From assembly GCF_000758685.1 (NCBI RefSeq), contig NZ_CP009286.1, positions 3,998,501-4,062,500 of the forward strand: DNA of 64,000 nucleotides, written 5' to 3'. Below the pieces are notes generated by a model. The model ran no database searches. It worked only from the letters and a program-made list of their open reading frames with translations, and was not told the origin of the DNA. Below, in pieces: positions 10,957 to 19,369 of this stretch (the first letter of the stretch is position 1; each line of letters starts with the position of its first letter). Position numbers and translations under genes: made by a program. The DNA comes from Paenibacillus stellifer (lineage in GTDB: Bacteria > Bacillota > Bacilli > Paenibacillales > Paenibacillaceae).

Positions 10957-10994
10957 AAAAAGAAAAGCGCCCAAGTCCAAAGGACTTAAGGCGC
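10957..10994 (-). terminator. Terminator after the aminotransferase gene
   Basis: The stem 10967-10978 with 10982-10994 (one bulge, AAA loop) is followed on the minus strand by TTTTCTTTTT. It lies 16 nt after the stop codon and isolates the aminotransferase from the pyr operon. Confidence 0.85.
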
Positions 10995-11009
10995 CTTGTC
11001 ATATTAATC

Positions 11010-12263
11010 TTAGAATTCAAACTCAACGTCGCTCAGGCGGCGTTTGATTTCGGAAATAACCCGCAGCTCCTCTTCTTCACCCTTGGCGATGAAGGTAACG
11101 GAGAAGCGCACGAACGCGCCGGCATCATCCCACGGCACCGTGGAGATCAGCTTCTCGCGGATCAGATATTGGGAGAAATCTTCGCCGGATTCGAAGCGGC
11201 GGCCGTTCTTGACGCCCTTAGGAGCTTCTACATACAGGAAGAAGGAGCCCTTCGGCTTCTCAGCCTTGAAGCCCAGGCTGTTCAGCGCATCAACCAGCAG
11301 GTTGTGGCGGCGGGAATACTTGGCTGCAATTGCTTCGGTAATCTCCGGATGAGCCAGACCGTAAGCGGCAGCCTTCTGGATCGCGATAAACTGACCGGAG
11401 TCGTTGTTGTCCTTCACGTCGCCGAACGCCTTCACGATCAGCGGGTTGCCGGCAACGAACCCGATTCTCCAGCCCGTCATGTTGTACGATTTGGACAAGG
11501 AGTGCAGCTCCACGCCCACATCCTTCGCACCCGGAACGGACAAGAAGCTGAGCGGCTTCAGACCGTCATAGGTCAATGCGGCATACGGAGCGTCATGAAT
11601 AACGACAACGTTATACTTCTTGGCCCACGCCACCACTTCGGCAAAAAATTCCGGAGTCGCGCTTGCGCCCGTCGGATTGTTCGGATAGTTCAGGTAGATC
11701 AGCTTCGCCTTGTAGGCGATCTCTTCCGGAATGGAGCTAAGGTCCGGGAGGAAGTTGTTCTCTTTCTTGAGCTCGACCGTATACACTTGGCCGCCCAAAT
11801 ATTTCGTATGTGTGCCAAGAACCGGGTATCCCGGAATCGTCATGATCGTAATGTCGCCCGGATTGATAAAAGCGGACGGCAGCATCGCCAGAGCGGGCTT
11901 GGAACCGATGGAGTGCAGCACTTCCGTCTCCGGATTGATTCCGTCTACATTAAAGACTTCCTTCAGATATTTGGCGGCCGCTTCCTTGAAGTCGGCAATC
12001 CCGTTGTCGGCGTATCCGCGGTTCTCTTCCTTGGCCGCTTCTTCCGCAAGCTTGGCGACAATGCCTGCATCCGCCATTTCATCCGGTTCACCTACACCCA
12101 TATCGATCAGTTCGATATCCGGAAAATCCTTCTTCGCCGAAGCCTTGGCGCGCTTGATCTTCTCGAATTTATAGATGTTGGTGTCCTTGCCGTAGTTCGC
12201 CCCGCCGATCCGGTCGGCAAAGCTGTTCTGAATATACGTGTTCTGATATTGTTCGATACTCAT
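11010..12263 (-). CDS. PLP-dependent aminotransferase, probable LL-diaminopimelate aminotransferase (dapL type)
   Basis: This is a fold-type I, class I/II aminotransferase of 417 residues. NNPTG (195-199), Asp224 in VVIHDAPYA, the Schiff-base Lys258 in HSLSKSYNMTGW and the carboxylate-binding Arg266 are all in place. The N-terminal part (YGKDTNIYKFEKIKRAK, then ELIDMGVGEPDEMAD) resembles proteins usually annotated as LL-diaminopimelate aminotransferase, which convert tetrahydrodipicolinate directly to LL-DAP in lysine and cell-wall synthesis. The meso-DAP-type MurE in this window fits that role. An alanine or aspartate aminotransferase remains possible. It is transcribed alone, with its own terminator. 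Confidence 0.8.
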   Translation of the reverse strand: MSIEQYQNTYIQNSFADRIGGANYGKDTNIYKFEKIKRAKASAKKDFPDIELIDMGVGEPDEMADAGIVAKLAEEAAKEENRGYADNGIADFKEAAAKYLKEVFNVDGINPETEVLHSIGSKPALAMLPSAFINPGDITIMTIPGYPVLGTHTKYLGGQVYTVELKKENNFLPDLSSIPEEIAYKAKLIYLNYPNNPTGASATPEFFAEVVAWAKKYNVVVIHDAPYAALTYDGLKPLSFLSVPGAKDVGVELHSLSKSYNMTGWRIGFVAGNPLIVKAFGDVKDNNDSGQFIAIQKAAAYGLAHPEITEAIAAKYSRRHNLLVDALNSLGFKAEKPKGSFFLYVEAPKGVKNGRRFESGEDFSQYLIREKLISTVPWDDAGAFVRFSVTFIAKGEEEELRVISEIKRRLSDVEFEF

Positions 12264-12401
12264 GAGAACGTCCTCACTCCTGGTCCTTTAATATAGATGA
12301 GTCCGCGTGTGACGCAGACCGCCTTCCTTTTAAACCCTGTACATCAACTATGCCGCAAACCCCGCGTCAATAGAATGGACAAATCGGCTGTTCATTTGTA
12401 C

Positions 12402-13367
12402 TTATCTGCTCCGCAGACGGGCCAGCAGATCCTCCATATCCTCCGGCAGCAGAGCGGAGAACTCCATATATTCACCCGAGGATGGATGCACAAATCCCAG
12501 CACAGCGGCATGCAAAGCCTGTCCGCCTTCCATATGGACGCCTTTGCTGCGCCCGTACACCGGGTCCCCCACCAGCGGGTGGCCGATGAACTTCATATGA
12601 ACGCGAATCTGATGCGTTCTTCCGGTCTCCAGTTGAAGCTGCAACAGTGTACAATCGCCGAACCGCTCCACTACCGTAAAATGGGTAACGGCCCGCTTGC
12701 TGTTCTTCTCCGTGACGGTGTACAGCTTGCGGTCATGAGGGTCACGGCCGATCGGCGCGTCCACCGTTCCCTGATCATGCGCCATATTGCCCTGAACAAC
12801 CGCCAAATACTGGCGGGTCACGCTATGAGCTTTCAGCTGAGCCGCCAGCGAATTGTGGCTGGCATCATTCTTCGCCGCCATGATGAGGCCCGACGTATCC
12901 TTGTCGATCCGGTGCACAATCCCCGGCCGAATCTCGCCACCTATTCCCGACAAGTCCTTGCAGTGATACATCAAGGCATTGACAAGAGTGCCCGAGGGAT
13001 GGCCCGCAGCCGGATGAACAACCATTCCGCGCGGTTTGTTAATAACAATCACATCCGAATCCTCATAGGTAATGTCAAGCGGGATCGATTCCGGTGTCAG
13101 CTCCGACGCGGCAGGCTCCGGAACGGTAACGGAGATTTCATCCCCGGCCGCGAGTTTGTAGTTGGCTTTAACCGGACGTCCTCCAACCGTTACATACCCG
13201 CCTTCAATCCACTGCTGCACCTGAGACCGGGAGATCTCCTCCTCCCAGGACTCGGTAATATATTTGTCGATGCGTTCGCGGGCGTATTCCTCCTGAACGG
13301 TCCAGACGACGGCACCCGATTCCGAAGCCTCGTCCTCCATCCGCTCATTGCGGTCGTCCTTAACCAA
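12402..13367 (-). CDS. ylyB: RluA/RluD-family pseudouridine synthase
   Basis: The protein modifies uridines in RNA, probably 23S rRNA as RluD does. The 321 residues contain an N-terminal S4 RNA-binding domain (about 26-85, ERIDKYITESW and SRSQVQQWIEGGYV), then the catalytic domain with Asp155 in GIVHRIDKDTSGL. RTHQIRVHMKFIGHPLVGDPVYG near residues 245-265 is the other family motif. It starts with TTG preceded by AAAGGA. It follows lspA by 6 nt, the same pairing as lspA-ylyB in Bacillus. Its exact target uridine cannot be read from sequence. Confidence 0.93.
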   Translation of the reverse strand: MVKDDRNERMEDEASESGAVVWTVQEEYARERIDKYITESWEEEISRSQVQQWIEGGYVTVGGRPVKANYKLAAGDEISVTVPEPAASELTPESIPLDITYEDSDVIVINKPRGMVVHPAAGHPSGTLVNALMYHCKDLSGIGGEIRPGIVHRIDKDTSGLIMAAKNDASHNSLAAQLKAHSVTRQYLAVVQGNMAHDQGTVDAPIGRDPHDRKLYTVTEKNSKRAVTHFTVVERFGDCTLLQLQLETGRTHQIRVHMKFIGHPLVGDPVYGRSKGVHMEGGQALHAAVLGFVHPSSGEYMEFSALLPEDMEDLLARLRSR

Positions 13368-13373
13368 AGATCT

Positions 13374-13877
13374 TCATTCCTTTCCCTGCGGATCGCTTGT
13401 TTCCTTCACTTCAACGACTTCCGTCTGGCTGCCCCGCATATCAAGCAGAGAGTCCAGAATGATCAGAGCAACCCCGACCACAATGCAGGAATCCGCGACA
13501 TTAAAGATCGGGAACGTATAGCTGCCGAAGTTGAACATCAGAAAGTCGACAACCTCGCCAGTCAGCGCCCGGTCGATAAAATTGCCAACCGCTCCTCCGA
13601 GCACAAGTCCAAGCGCTGTGGACAGCAGGCGCCGCGTATTTTTCAACTTGTTCATATACCATACGATACCTGCTAATACGACAATCGTGACCACAACGAG
13701 AAACCACCGCTGGTTCTGCAGGATGCTGAACGCGGCGCCGCGGTTGCGGTGCGAGGTAATGACAAAAAAGTTCCCGATCACCGGAATTTGTTCATTGATT
13801 GCAAGGCGGGTGGAAATCAAATACTTGGTTCCCTGGTCAAGCAGAAACATAATCAGCGCGATCAGATAATAGATCAC
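13374..13877 (-). CDS. lspA: Lipoprotein signal peptidase (signal peptidase II)
   Basis: LspA cleaves the signal peptide of prolipoproteins after lipid attachment; it would process the OppA and YlaJ-like lipoproteins in this window. The 167-residue protein has four predicted membrane segments. The aspartyl catalytic pair is Asp102 (GNFIDRALTG) and Asp129 (FNVADSCI), the same numbers as in B. subtilis. NRGAAFSIL is also conserved. Translation starts at GTG. The C-terminal tail is charged (VVEVKETSDPQGKE). Confidence 0.96.
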   Translation of the reverse strand: MIYYLIALIMFLLDQGTKYLISTRLAINEQIPVIGNFFVITSHRNRGAAFSILQNQRWFLVVVTIVVLAGIVWYMNKLKNTRRLLSTALGLVLGGAVGNFIDRALTGEVVDFLMFNFGSYTFPIFNVADSCIVVGVALIILDSLLDMRGSQTEVVEVKETSDPQGKE

Positions 13878-13944
13878 TTCAGCTCGTCACTCCGTTCTAA
13901 TTGTCCCTTTTAAAGCCGATTCAAATGCATATTGCGGCTTATAT

Positions 13945-13974
13945 ATTGTAGCACAGGCCTTTAGAACCCGTCCA
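13945..13974 (-). promoter_or_regulatory. Probable promoter of lspA-ylyB
   Basis: On the minus strand, -35 TGGACG (complement of 13969-13974, 4/6) and -10 TACAAT (complement of 13945-13950, 5/6) are separated by 18 nt. They lie about 70 nt upstream of the lspA start, in the divergent gap with ylyA. Confidence 0.45.
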
Positions 13975-14115
13975 TTGGGCCTGTCTGTCAGGTTATTTTG
14001 GGAAGGGCATGAAAATGTTGATTTAGTAAAATAAGCGTCAAACGGCTACCCTAAACGAAGAAGACAAGGCCGCTCGCAGCGGCGTTCGTCCGAGACGGAA
14101 AGGAGAGATGGGCCC

Positions 14116-14847
14116 ATGAATCACCTGACCCCCGAGCAGCTATCGGAACTACGCAGCCGGCTGATCGCGCAGCGGGAGGATATCCGTTCCAGACTGCATG
14201 ACCTTGACAACCATGGTCTGGAGGAGTCCATGCGCGATATGAGCGGCGATTTAACCGAAATCGATAATCACCCGGCGGATGCTGCCACCGACCTCTATCA
14301 TCGTTCCATGGATATCTCTATCCAGGAGCGCGAGGAGCTGGAGCTGGCCGCGATTGACGAAGCGCTTAAGTCCATGGAAGACGGAACCTACGGCATTTGC
14401 GCCGCGACCGGCAAGCCCATTCCATATGAACGGCTTAACGCCCTCCCCACTGCCAAATACCTGAAGGAGCATAGTCCAAGACAGGAGAAGCCGCATACCC
14501 GGCCGGTGGAAGAGGAATTTTTGGCTCCGCCCTTTGGACGAAGCAGCATGGATGAGCATGAGTACAGCGGCTTCGATGGTGAGGACGCCTGGCAGATCGT
14601 TGAAAGCTACGGCAGCTCCAACTCCCCGGCAATGGCTGAGAGCAGCAACATCGACTCATACAATGACATGGAGATCGAAGCGGATGACCCGGACGGCTGG
14701 GTGGAGCCCTGGGAAAACTTCATCGCCACCGATATTACCGGAACCGAAGTAACCGTCATCGGCGGTCCGCAGTATAAGCGCTATTTGGACAGCGGAGAAG
14801 GAGACTTCCTCCTCGATCCATATGGCGGCAAAAATCAGAGGGAGTAG
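14116..14847 (+). CDS. ylyA: YlyA/YteA-type DksA/TraR-like protein with a degenerate zinc finger
   Basis: Its position between ileS and lspA matches B. subtilis ylyA, reported to act on RNA polymerase in the sigma-G forespore programme. The 243 residues begin with a DksA-like coiled coil (about 1-90: LTPEQLSELRSRLIAQRED, DLTEIDNHPADAATDLYHR). A zinc-finger-like hairpin follows (YGICAATGKPIPYERLNALPTAKYL, about 94-118). Only one of the four expected Cys remains, so zinc binding is unlikely. The C-terminal 120 residues are acidic and unmatched. AAAGGAGAG precedes the ATG. It is one of the few plus-strand genes here. Confidence 0.85.
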   Translation: MNHLTPEQLSELRSRLIAQREDIRSRLHDLDNHGLEESMRDMSGDLTEIDNHPADAATDLYHRSMDISIQEREELELAAIDEALKSMEDGTYGICAATGKPIPYERLNALPTAKYLKEHSPRQEKPHTRPVEEEFLAPPFGRSSMDEHEYSGFDGEDAWQIVESYGSSNSPAMAESSNIDSYNDMEIEADDPDGWVEPWENFIATDITGTEVTVIGGPQYKRYLDSGEGDFLLDPYGGKNQRE

Positions 14848-14864
14848 CCATGCGGCTGCTCCCT
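14839..14864. terminator. Hairpin between convergent ylyA and the DUF5665 gene
   Basis: An 11-position stem with one mismatch (14839-14849 with 14854-14864, loop ATGC) covers the ylyA stop codon and ends just before the convergent gene. There is no strong T-run on either strand. It probably serves as a shared, weak transcription end. Confidence 0.45.
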
Positions 14865-14865
14865 G

Positions 14866-15258
14866 TCAGTACGTATTCAGTTGAAGCTGATGCTGCACAA
14901 TGCGCACGATGTCTGCGATATAATCCCCGATGATCGGCAGATTGAGCGCCCCCAGCACCTGCAGAACATAGATAATGGTTGCCGCGAAAAAGGTGAACCC
15001 GATCGCGATTCCAACCCCTCGCGCAACTCCCGAGAGCAAGTTCAGCCAGATCAGCCGCCAAGGGGAATACAGCAGCTCCGTATATTCCATGACCCGCGAT
15101 TTCTCCATGCGCTGCGCCCAGCCTGTGGCGAACCGGTATACCGCATCCAGCTTCTCCGGGTCCGGGAGATCGGGCTGCCTCACGGGCGGCATATTCATTC
15201 CTTTGTCCTGTTCGGACCTTGGATATCGGCCAGGCTCCTGGCCGTTCGGCTTCCTCAT
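14866..15258 (-). CDS. DUF5665-type small membrane protein
   Basis: The 130-residue product has a hydrophilic, Pro-rich N-terminus (about 60 residues), an amphipathic segment (EYTELLYSPWRLIWLNLLSG) and one strong hydrophobic segment (GVGIAIGFTFFAATIIYVLQVLGAL, about 83-107). It ends with PIIGDYIADIVRIVQ. This layout matches the DUF5665 family of unknown function. I chose the ATG at 15258 because GGAGG lies 9 nt upstream; longer frames run into the ileS terminator hairpin. It follows ileS, is convergent with ylyA, and is probably in the cytoplasmic membrane. Confidence 0.75.
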   Translation of the reverse strand: MRKPNGQEPGRYPRSEQDKGMNMPPVRQPDLPDPEKLDAVYRFATGWAQRMEKSRVMEYTELLYSPWRLIWLNLLSGVARGVGIAIGFTFFAATIIYVLQVLGALNLPIIGDYIADIVRIVQHQLQLNTY

Positions 15259-15294
15259 GACTCCTGCCTCCGTCCCTTTAGCGCCGCAACGTAA

Positions 15295-15339
15295 GACGAG
15301 CCCGGGGGAAGGAGTGCCCTCCTTCCCCCGGGACTCGTC
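15295..15339 (-). terminator. Strong GC-rich hairpin after ileS
   Basis: A 14-bp perfect stem (15301-15314 with 15319-15332) is extended by six more pairs past a single unpaired base (15295-15300 with 15334-15339). It lies between the ileS stop and the DUF5665 start. There is no T-run on either strand, so termination is plausible but not certain. Confidence 0.5.
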
Positions 15340-15440
15340 ACTTTGCGGGCAGAAGCTTTCAGTCACTTACCCGCAAGTTATACGTCTGCGAACCTTTCTT
15401 CCCTAGTATATGCGCTTTGTGGACAGGTCATTCGCCGCCT

Positions 15441-18400
15441 TTATCCGATCAGAATGCCGATTGTTTTGCCGCCGATATCCACCGTCTCCGGCACCAAATC
15501 GTCGATGAAATTGACAGTTGTCACCAGAACATTATCTCTCAGGACATTTTCAAAAGCGGTAACCGCCTCTTTCAGCTCGGCGTCCACATTAAGCGACAGT
15601 GCTACGCGCTTGTCGATCGGCAGATCAAGCCGTTTGCGGTAATCTTGCACAGCGCGGATCACTTCGCGGACCCAGCCTTCCTGCTCAAGCTCAGGTGTGA
15701 TTTCCGTATTCAGTGCAACGGTGATGCCGTAGCCGGAAGCGGAAGCGAAGCCCGGCTTGGCCTGCTTGTCGATCAGCAGCTCTTCCGCAGTGATCGTCAG
15801 TTCCTCGCCTTCCGTCGAAGTGAGCGCCAGTTGGCCGCTTTGAACCACCTCACGGGTTGCGTCGCTGTCCATAGACTTCAGAAAGCCCTGGATGAAGCCG
15901 ACGTTTTTGCCGTATTTTTTACCGGCGACCTTCAAATTCAGCTTGAGTGTGAAATCGACAAATCCGCTGTCGCTCGTCTCCAGCACGATGTTCTTGACGT
16001 TGATTTCGTCCTTGATGATCTCCTCGTAATCCGCGACGCTGAAGCTCTGGTCAATCGAAACGATGAGCTCGGACAGCGGTTGGCGGGTCTTGATTCCCGT
16101 CTCGTTCCGCACGTTGCGCGCCAGCTCGACGATATTACGGGCGCTCTCCATATTCTGCTCCAGTTCCGTATCGATCAGACTCTCGTCGGCGGCCGGATAG
16201 TCGGCCAGATGCACGCTCTCGCCTCCGCCCAGGTTGACGAAGATATCCTCGGCCAGCATCGGCATGAACGGCGCCACAATCTTCGCCGTCGTCAGCAGGA
16301 CATGAGTCAGCGTACGGTAAGCGTCCAGCTTCTCTTCGCCCAGCCCGCTGCCCCAGAACCGGTCGCGCGAACGGCGGATGTACCAATTGCTCAGCTCGTC
16401 GATAAAGTTCTCGATTGCCTTGGACGAGTTGACGAAGTCATTGATCGCTAGTCCTTTGTCCACAACCAGGATCAGGCTGTTCAGACGGGACAGAATCCAG
16501 CGGTCCAGCTTGTGGGACGAGAGCTTGAACGGATGCTGGGCCGGATCGTAACCGTCAATGCCAGCGTACAAGGTCAGGAACGAATGGGTGTTGACCAGCG
16601 TGTCGACGACTTTGGATTTGCTCTCTCCGACAAGGCCGCGAGAGAAGCGCTTGTTGTTCCACGGCGCGCTGTCCGACAGAATCGCCCACCGGAAGGCGTC
16701 GGTGCCATACTCATTCATGATATCCCACGGGTTGATGACATTACCCTTGGATTTGGACATCTTCTGGCCGTTCTCGTCGAGAATGTGGCCGGTTGCGATA
16801 ACCGCTTTGTAAGGCGCCTTGCCCTTGAACAGCGTGGACACCGCCAGCAGGCTGTAGAACCAGCCGCGCGTCTGGTCGATGCCTTCGCAGATCATATCTG
16901 CCGGATATTGATCTTCCAGCTTATCCTCGTTCTCGAACGGATAATGGCTCTGCGCGAACGGCATCGAGCCGCTGTCGAACCAGACGTCGATCACTTCGGA
17001 TGTGCGGACCATTTCCGCGCCTTCCTTGAACGGGCTGCGCAGCTTGATTTCATCCACATACGGCTTATGCAGCTCGATGTCCTCAGGCACATCGCCGATC
17101 GCCATTTCTCTCAGCTGCGCGATGCTGTGCGGCGCGAATTCCTTGCCCGTCTCCTGGCAGACCCAGACGTTCAGCGGAGTGCCCCAGTAACGGTTGCGGC
17201 TGATGTTCCAGTCCACAAGCTCGTCAAGGAACTTGCCGAAACGGCCTTCGCGTACATGTCCCGGATACCAGTCTACGCCATTGTTGTTGGCGATCAGCTG
17301 ATCCTTGATGGCCGTTGTGGCAATAAACCAGCTGTCCGTCGCGTAGTACAGCAACGGAGTATCGCAGCGCCAGCAGAACGGATAGCTGTGCTCGTATTTT
17401 TCCTTGCCGTAGAGCAGCCCTTTCTCCGAAAGCGCCTTGACGATGTCAAGGTCGCAGTCCTTCACGAAGCGCCCGGCAAAATCCGTCACCGTATCCGTGT
17501 ACTTGCCCGAAGCGTCCACTACGTTCACGAAGCTGATGCCGTTCTCGCGGCAGGCTTTGTAGTCATCCTCGCCGTGTGCCGGCGCCATGTGAACAATACC
17601 GGTACCGCTGGCATCCGTTACGAACGAAGCGCCGACGATGACATTGCTGCGCTCAGCCTTGATATAGCTGAACGGCGGCTGATATGTTTTGCCGACCAGT
17701 TCGGAGCCTTTCAGCTCGGACAGCACCTTGTGATCTCCTTTGGCAACTTCTTCGACCAGATTCTTGGCCATGATGTACACGCCGTCTTCCTGCTCAACGC
17801 GCACATAATCCATGTCCGGATTAACCGCAAGCGCCATATGCGCCGGCAGCGTCCAAGGCGTCGTAGTCCAGGCCAGCACGTATTCGCCGCTGTCATCAAG
17901 CTTGAATTTGGCCGTGGCGCTGAGATCCTTGACCGTCTTATAGCCCTGCGCCACTTCATGCGAGCTCAGCGTCGTCTGGCAGCTTGGGCAGTACGGGCTG
18001 ACGCGGTGTCCACGATACAGCAGACCTTTGTCATGAACCGTCGCCAGGATGTTCCATACACTCTCGATGTAGGTGTTGTTCAGCGTCACATAAGGGTTGT
18101 CGAGATCGGTCCAGTACCCGATCGCTTCCGTAAATTCGCGCCACTGCTTCTCGTAGTTAAAGACGCTGTCCTTACACTTCTTGATGAATTTCTCCACGCC
18201 ATAAGCTTCGATCTCCTGCTTGCCGGAGATGCCAAGCTGCTTCTCAACGCCGAGCTCAACCGGCAGGCCATGCGTATCCCAGCCCGCTTTGCGGACGACG
18301 CGGTAGCCCTTCATCGTCTGATAGCGGCCGATGAAGTCCTTGATTACGCGGCCCAGCACATGCCCGATATGCGGCGCGCCGTTAGCGGTCGGCGGGCCTT

Positions 18401-18530
18401 CGTAGAAGACATAGTTCGGCTTGCCTTCGCGGTTATCAATTGATCTCCGGAACGTATTCTCCTCGTTCCATTTCTTCAAGATGCGGACGTCACGGTCACG
18501 CGCTTTTTCTTTGATATCTACTTTTTGCAT
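15441..18530 (-). CDS. ileS: Isoleucyl-tRNA synthetase, IleS2 (eukaryotic-like) type
   Basis: IleS charges tRNA-Ile and edits misactivated valine. Class I motifs are HIGH (54-57, in GPPTANGAPHIGHVLG) and KMSKS (590-594, in GQKMSKSKGNVINPW). GWDTHGLPVE (83-92) and the editing-domain segment WTTTPWTLPAH (221-231) are present, with Cys pairs at CPSC (181-184) and CWRC (386-389). At 1029 residues it is about 110 longer than the B. subtilis enzyme. The text around the motifs (FYEGPPTANG, KMSKSKGN) resembles the IleS2 class, known for low mupirocin sensitivity. It starts after AAGGAG and is controlled by a T-box far upstream. Confidence 0.95.
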   Translation of the reverse strand: MQKVDIKEKARDRDVRILKKWNEENTFRRSIDNREGKPNYVFYEGPPTANGAPHIGHVLGRVIKDFIGRYQTMKGYRVVRKAGWDTHGLPVELGVEKQLGISGKQEIEAYGVEKFIKKCKDSVFNYEKQWREFTEAIGYWTDLDNPYVTLNNTYIESVWNILATVHDKGLLYRGHRVSPYCPSCQTTLSSHEVAQGYKTVKDLSATAKFKLDDSGEYVLAWTTTPWTLPAHMALAVNPDMDYVRVEQEDGVYIMAKNLVEEVAKGDHKVLSELKGSELVGKTYQPPFSYIKAERSNVIVGASFVTDASGTGIVHMAPAHGEDDYKACRENGISFVNVVDASGKYTDTVTDFAGRFVKDCDLDIVKALSEKGLLYGKEKYEHSYPFCWRCDTPLLYYATDSWFIATTAIKDQLIANNNGVDWYPGHVREGRFGKFLDELVDWNISRNRYWGTPLNVWVCQETGKEFAPHSIAQLREMAIGDVPEDIELHKPYVDEIKLRSPFKEGAEMVRTSEVIDVWFDSGSMPFAQSHYPFENEDKLEDQYPADMICEGIDQTRGWFYSLLAVSTLFKGKAPYKAVIATGHILDENGQKMSKSKGNVINPWDIMNEYGTDAFRWAILSDSAPWNNKRFSRGLVGESKSKVVDTLVNTHSFLTLYAGIDGYDPAQHPFKLSSHKLDRWILSRLNSLILVVDKGLAINDFVNSSKAIENFIDELSNWYIRRSRDRFWGSGLGEEKLDAYRTLTHVLLTTAKIVAPFMPMLAEDIFVNLGGGESVHLADYPAADESLIDTELEQNMESARNIVELARNVRNETGIKTRQPLSELIVSIDQSFSVADYEEIIKDEINVKNIVLETSDSGFVDFTLKLNLKVAGKKYGKNVGFIQGFLKSMDSDATREVVQSGQLALTSTEGEELTITAEELLIDKQAKPGFASASGYGITVALNTEITPELEQEGWVREVIRAVQDYRKRLDLPIDKRVALSLNVDAELKEAVTAFENVLRDNVLVTTVNFIDDLVPETVDIGGKTIGILIG

Positions 18531-18556
18531 TCTAAGTCAACTCCTTAATAAAATCG

Positions 18557-18992
18557 ATCCCCCTCAATCCCCCTTGCCAAGCGTATGCTTTCGAAGAGAG
18601 TTTCCATGGGAAACTTTCAGGGGACTCCAAGGGCTCCGCCCTCTGGACACCCGGAAAGTTTGTCGATATCCGGGGCAGAGGCGGGGTTTGAGTTACGTTG
18701 GCGGTAGGCCCGCTTGCCGCAAGCGGCCGCTCAACTATGGCACCCGAGCCGCGAACCCCGCAGGGGCAGCTTTCGCGAGGGGCCAATTGCGCGCGGGGCA
18801 GAGGCGCGCGCAGCCGGACAGCGCATGAAAGGCCCCGAGCGCAATCCCCGCCAGGGGAATGCGCGAGAAGGGCCGCTCCCTGCACCAACCCCCTCCCCCA
18901 AACGCACCGAACCCTGCTCAACAACAAAAATTGCGGGTGTCCAGAGGGCGCAGCCCTTGGGGTCCCCCTTACAAAGGGGGATTTAGGGGGAT
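18557..18992. repeat. 436-bp inverted-repeat-bounded GC-rich element in the ileS leader
   Basis: The ends are inverted repeats of 19 bp with one mismatch (18557-18575 against 18974-18992; core CCCCCTxAATCCCCC). A second, longer inverted pair lies inside: 18620-18653 against 18934-18967, matching at 32 of 34 positions. The left arm carries about 38 extra bases, including the small palindrome GTTTCCATGGGAAAC. The interior is very GC-rich, with short open frames that have no ribosome binding site. The element sits between the T-box terminator and the ileS start, so it is transcribed as part of the ileS leader. No target duplication is obvious. It may be a non-autonomous mobile element or dispersed repeat. 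Confidence 0.75.
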
Positions 18993-19004
18993 GACCACCG
19001 GCAA

Positions 19005-19040
19005 ACACAAATAACGCCCCGCCCCCTAAGGGGCGAGGCG
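19005..19040 (-). terminator. T-box terminator of ileS
   Basis: The stem 19015-19025 with 19030-19040 (one mismatch, loop CTAA) is followed on the minus strand by TTATTTG. It stands directly after the T-box sequence and forms when tRNA-Ile is charged. Confidence 0.8.
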
Positions 19041-19275
19041 ACGCTCGCGATACCACCCTAATTCCGCGCTGGCTCTGCCTTAACGGCACAGACAATCGCG
19101 ATCTCAGCTCCCGCGCAAGTCACGCGGGTCCGGTGTAACGTCCGGTTGACGGCTCGCCTTACGCACGGAGGAAAAATCCGCTTCGGACTCGCTTCTTGGG
19201 GAGGATATTCCGGCATGGGATGAACATCGGCTTGCAGCAGGATGCCGACTCTCTGGGGATCACAGCCATGGCGTA
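19005..19275 (-). promoter_or_regulatory. T-box riboswitch upstream of ileS (Ile specifier)
   Basis: On the minus strand the conserved T-box AATTAGGGTGGTATCGCG is at 19046-19063, followed by the terminator. Upstream, Stem I elements include AGAGAGTCGGCATCC and a specifier-loop candidate GGAATATCCTC (complement of 19201-19211), in which ATC (complement of 19204-19206) is an isoleucine codon. Uncharged tRNA-Ile should stabilise the antiterminator and raise ileS expression. The terminator ends about 485 nt before the start codon, far more than usual, because of the inserted repeat element. Confidence 0.85.
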
Positions 19276-19321
19276 CTTGTCCCGTCATCGAATTCATATG
19301 ATACGTTTCAGATATGTTATA

Positions 19322-19350
19322 GTTATAGCTTCTTTGACGTTAAATGTCAA
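19322..19350 (-). promoter_or_regulatory. Sigma-A promoter of the T-box/ileS transcript
   Basis: A perfect -35 TTGACA (complement of 19345-19350) and -10 TATAAC (complement of 19322-19327) have a 17-nt spacer on the minus strand. It lies just upstream of the T-box and about 20 nt beyond the stop codon of the Rpn-family gene. Confidence 0.8.
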
Positions 19351-19369
19351 CAGGCGGGCGATACCGTAA

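Noticed and set aside
16512..18443. Long open frame on the plus strand (643 codons) opposite ileS
   Set aside because: It is the complement of a conserved gene; the high third-position GC leaves few stops. The translation is rich in Arg, His, Asp and Val with no motif.
18698..18994. Short open frames inside the inverted-repeat element
   Set aside because: They overlap in several frames, have no ribosome site, and consist of Pro/Arg/Gly/Ala-rich low-complexity text as expected from GC-rich non-coding DNA.
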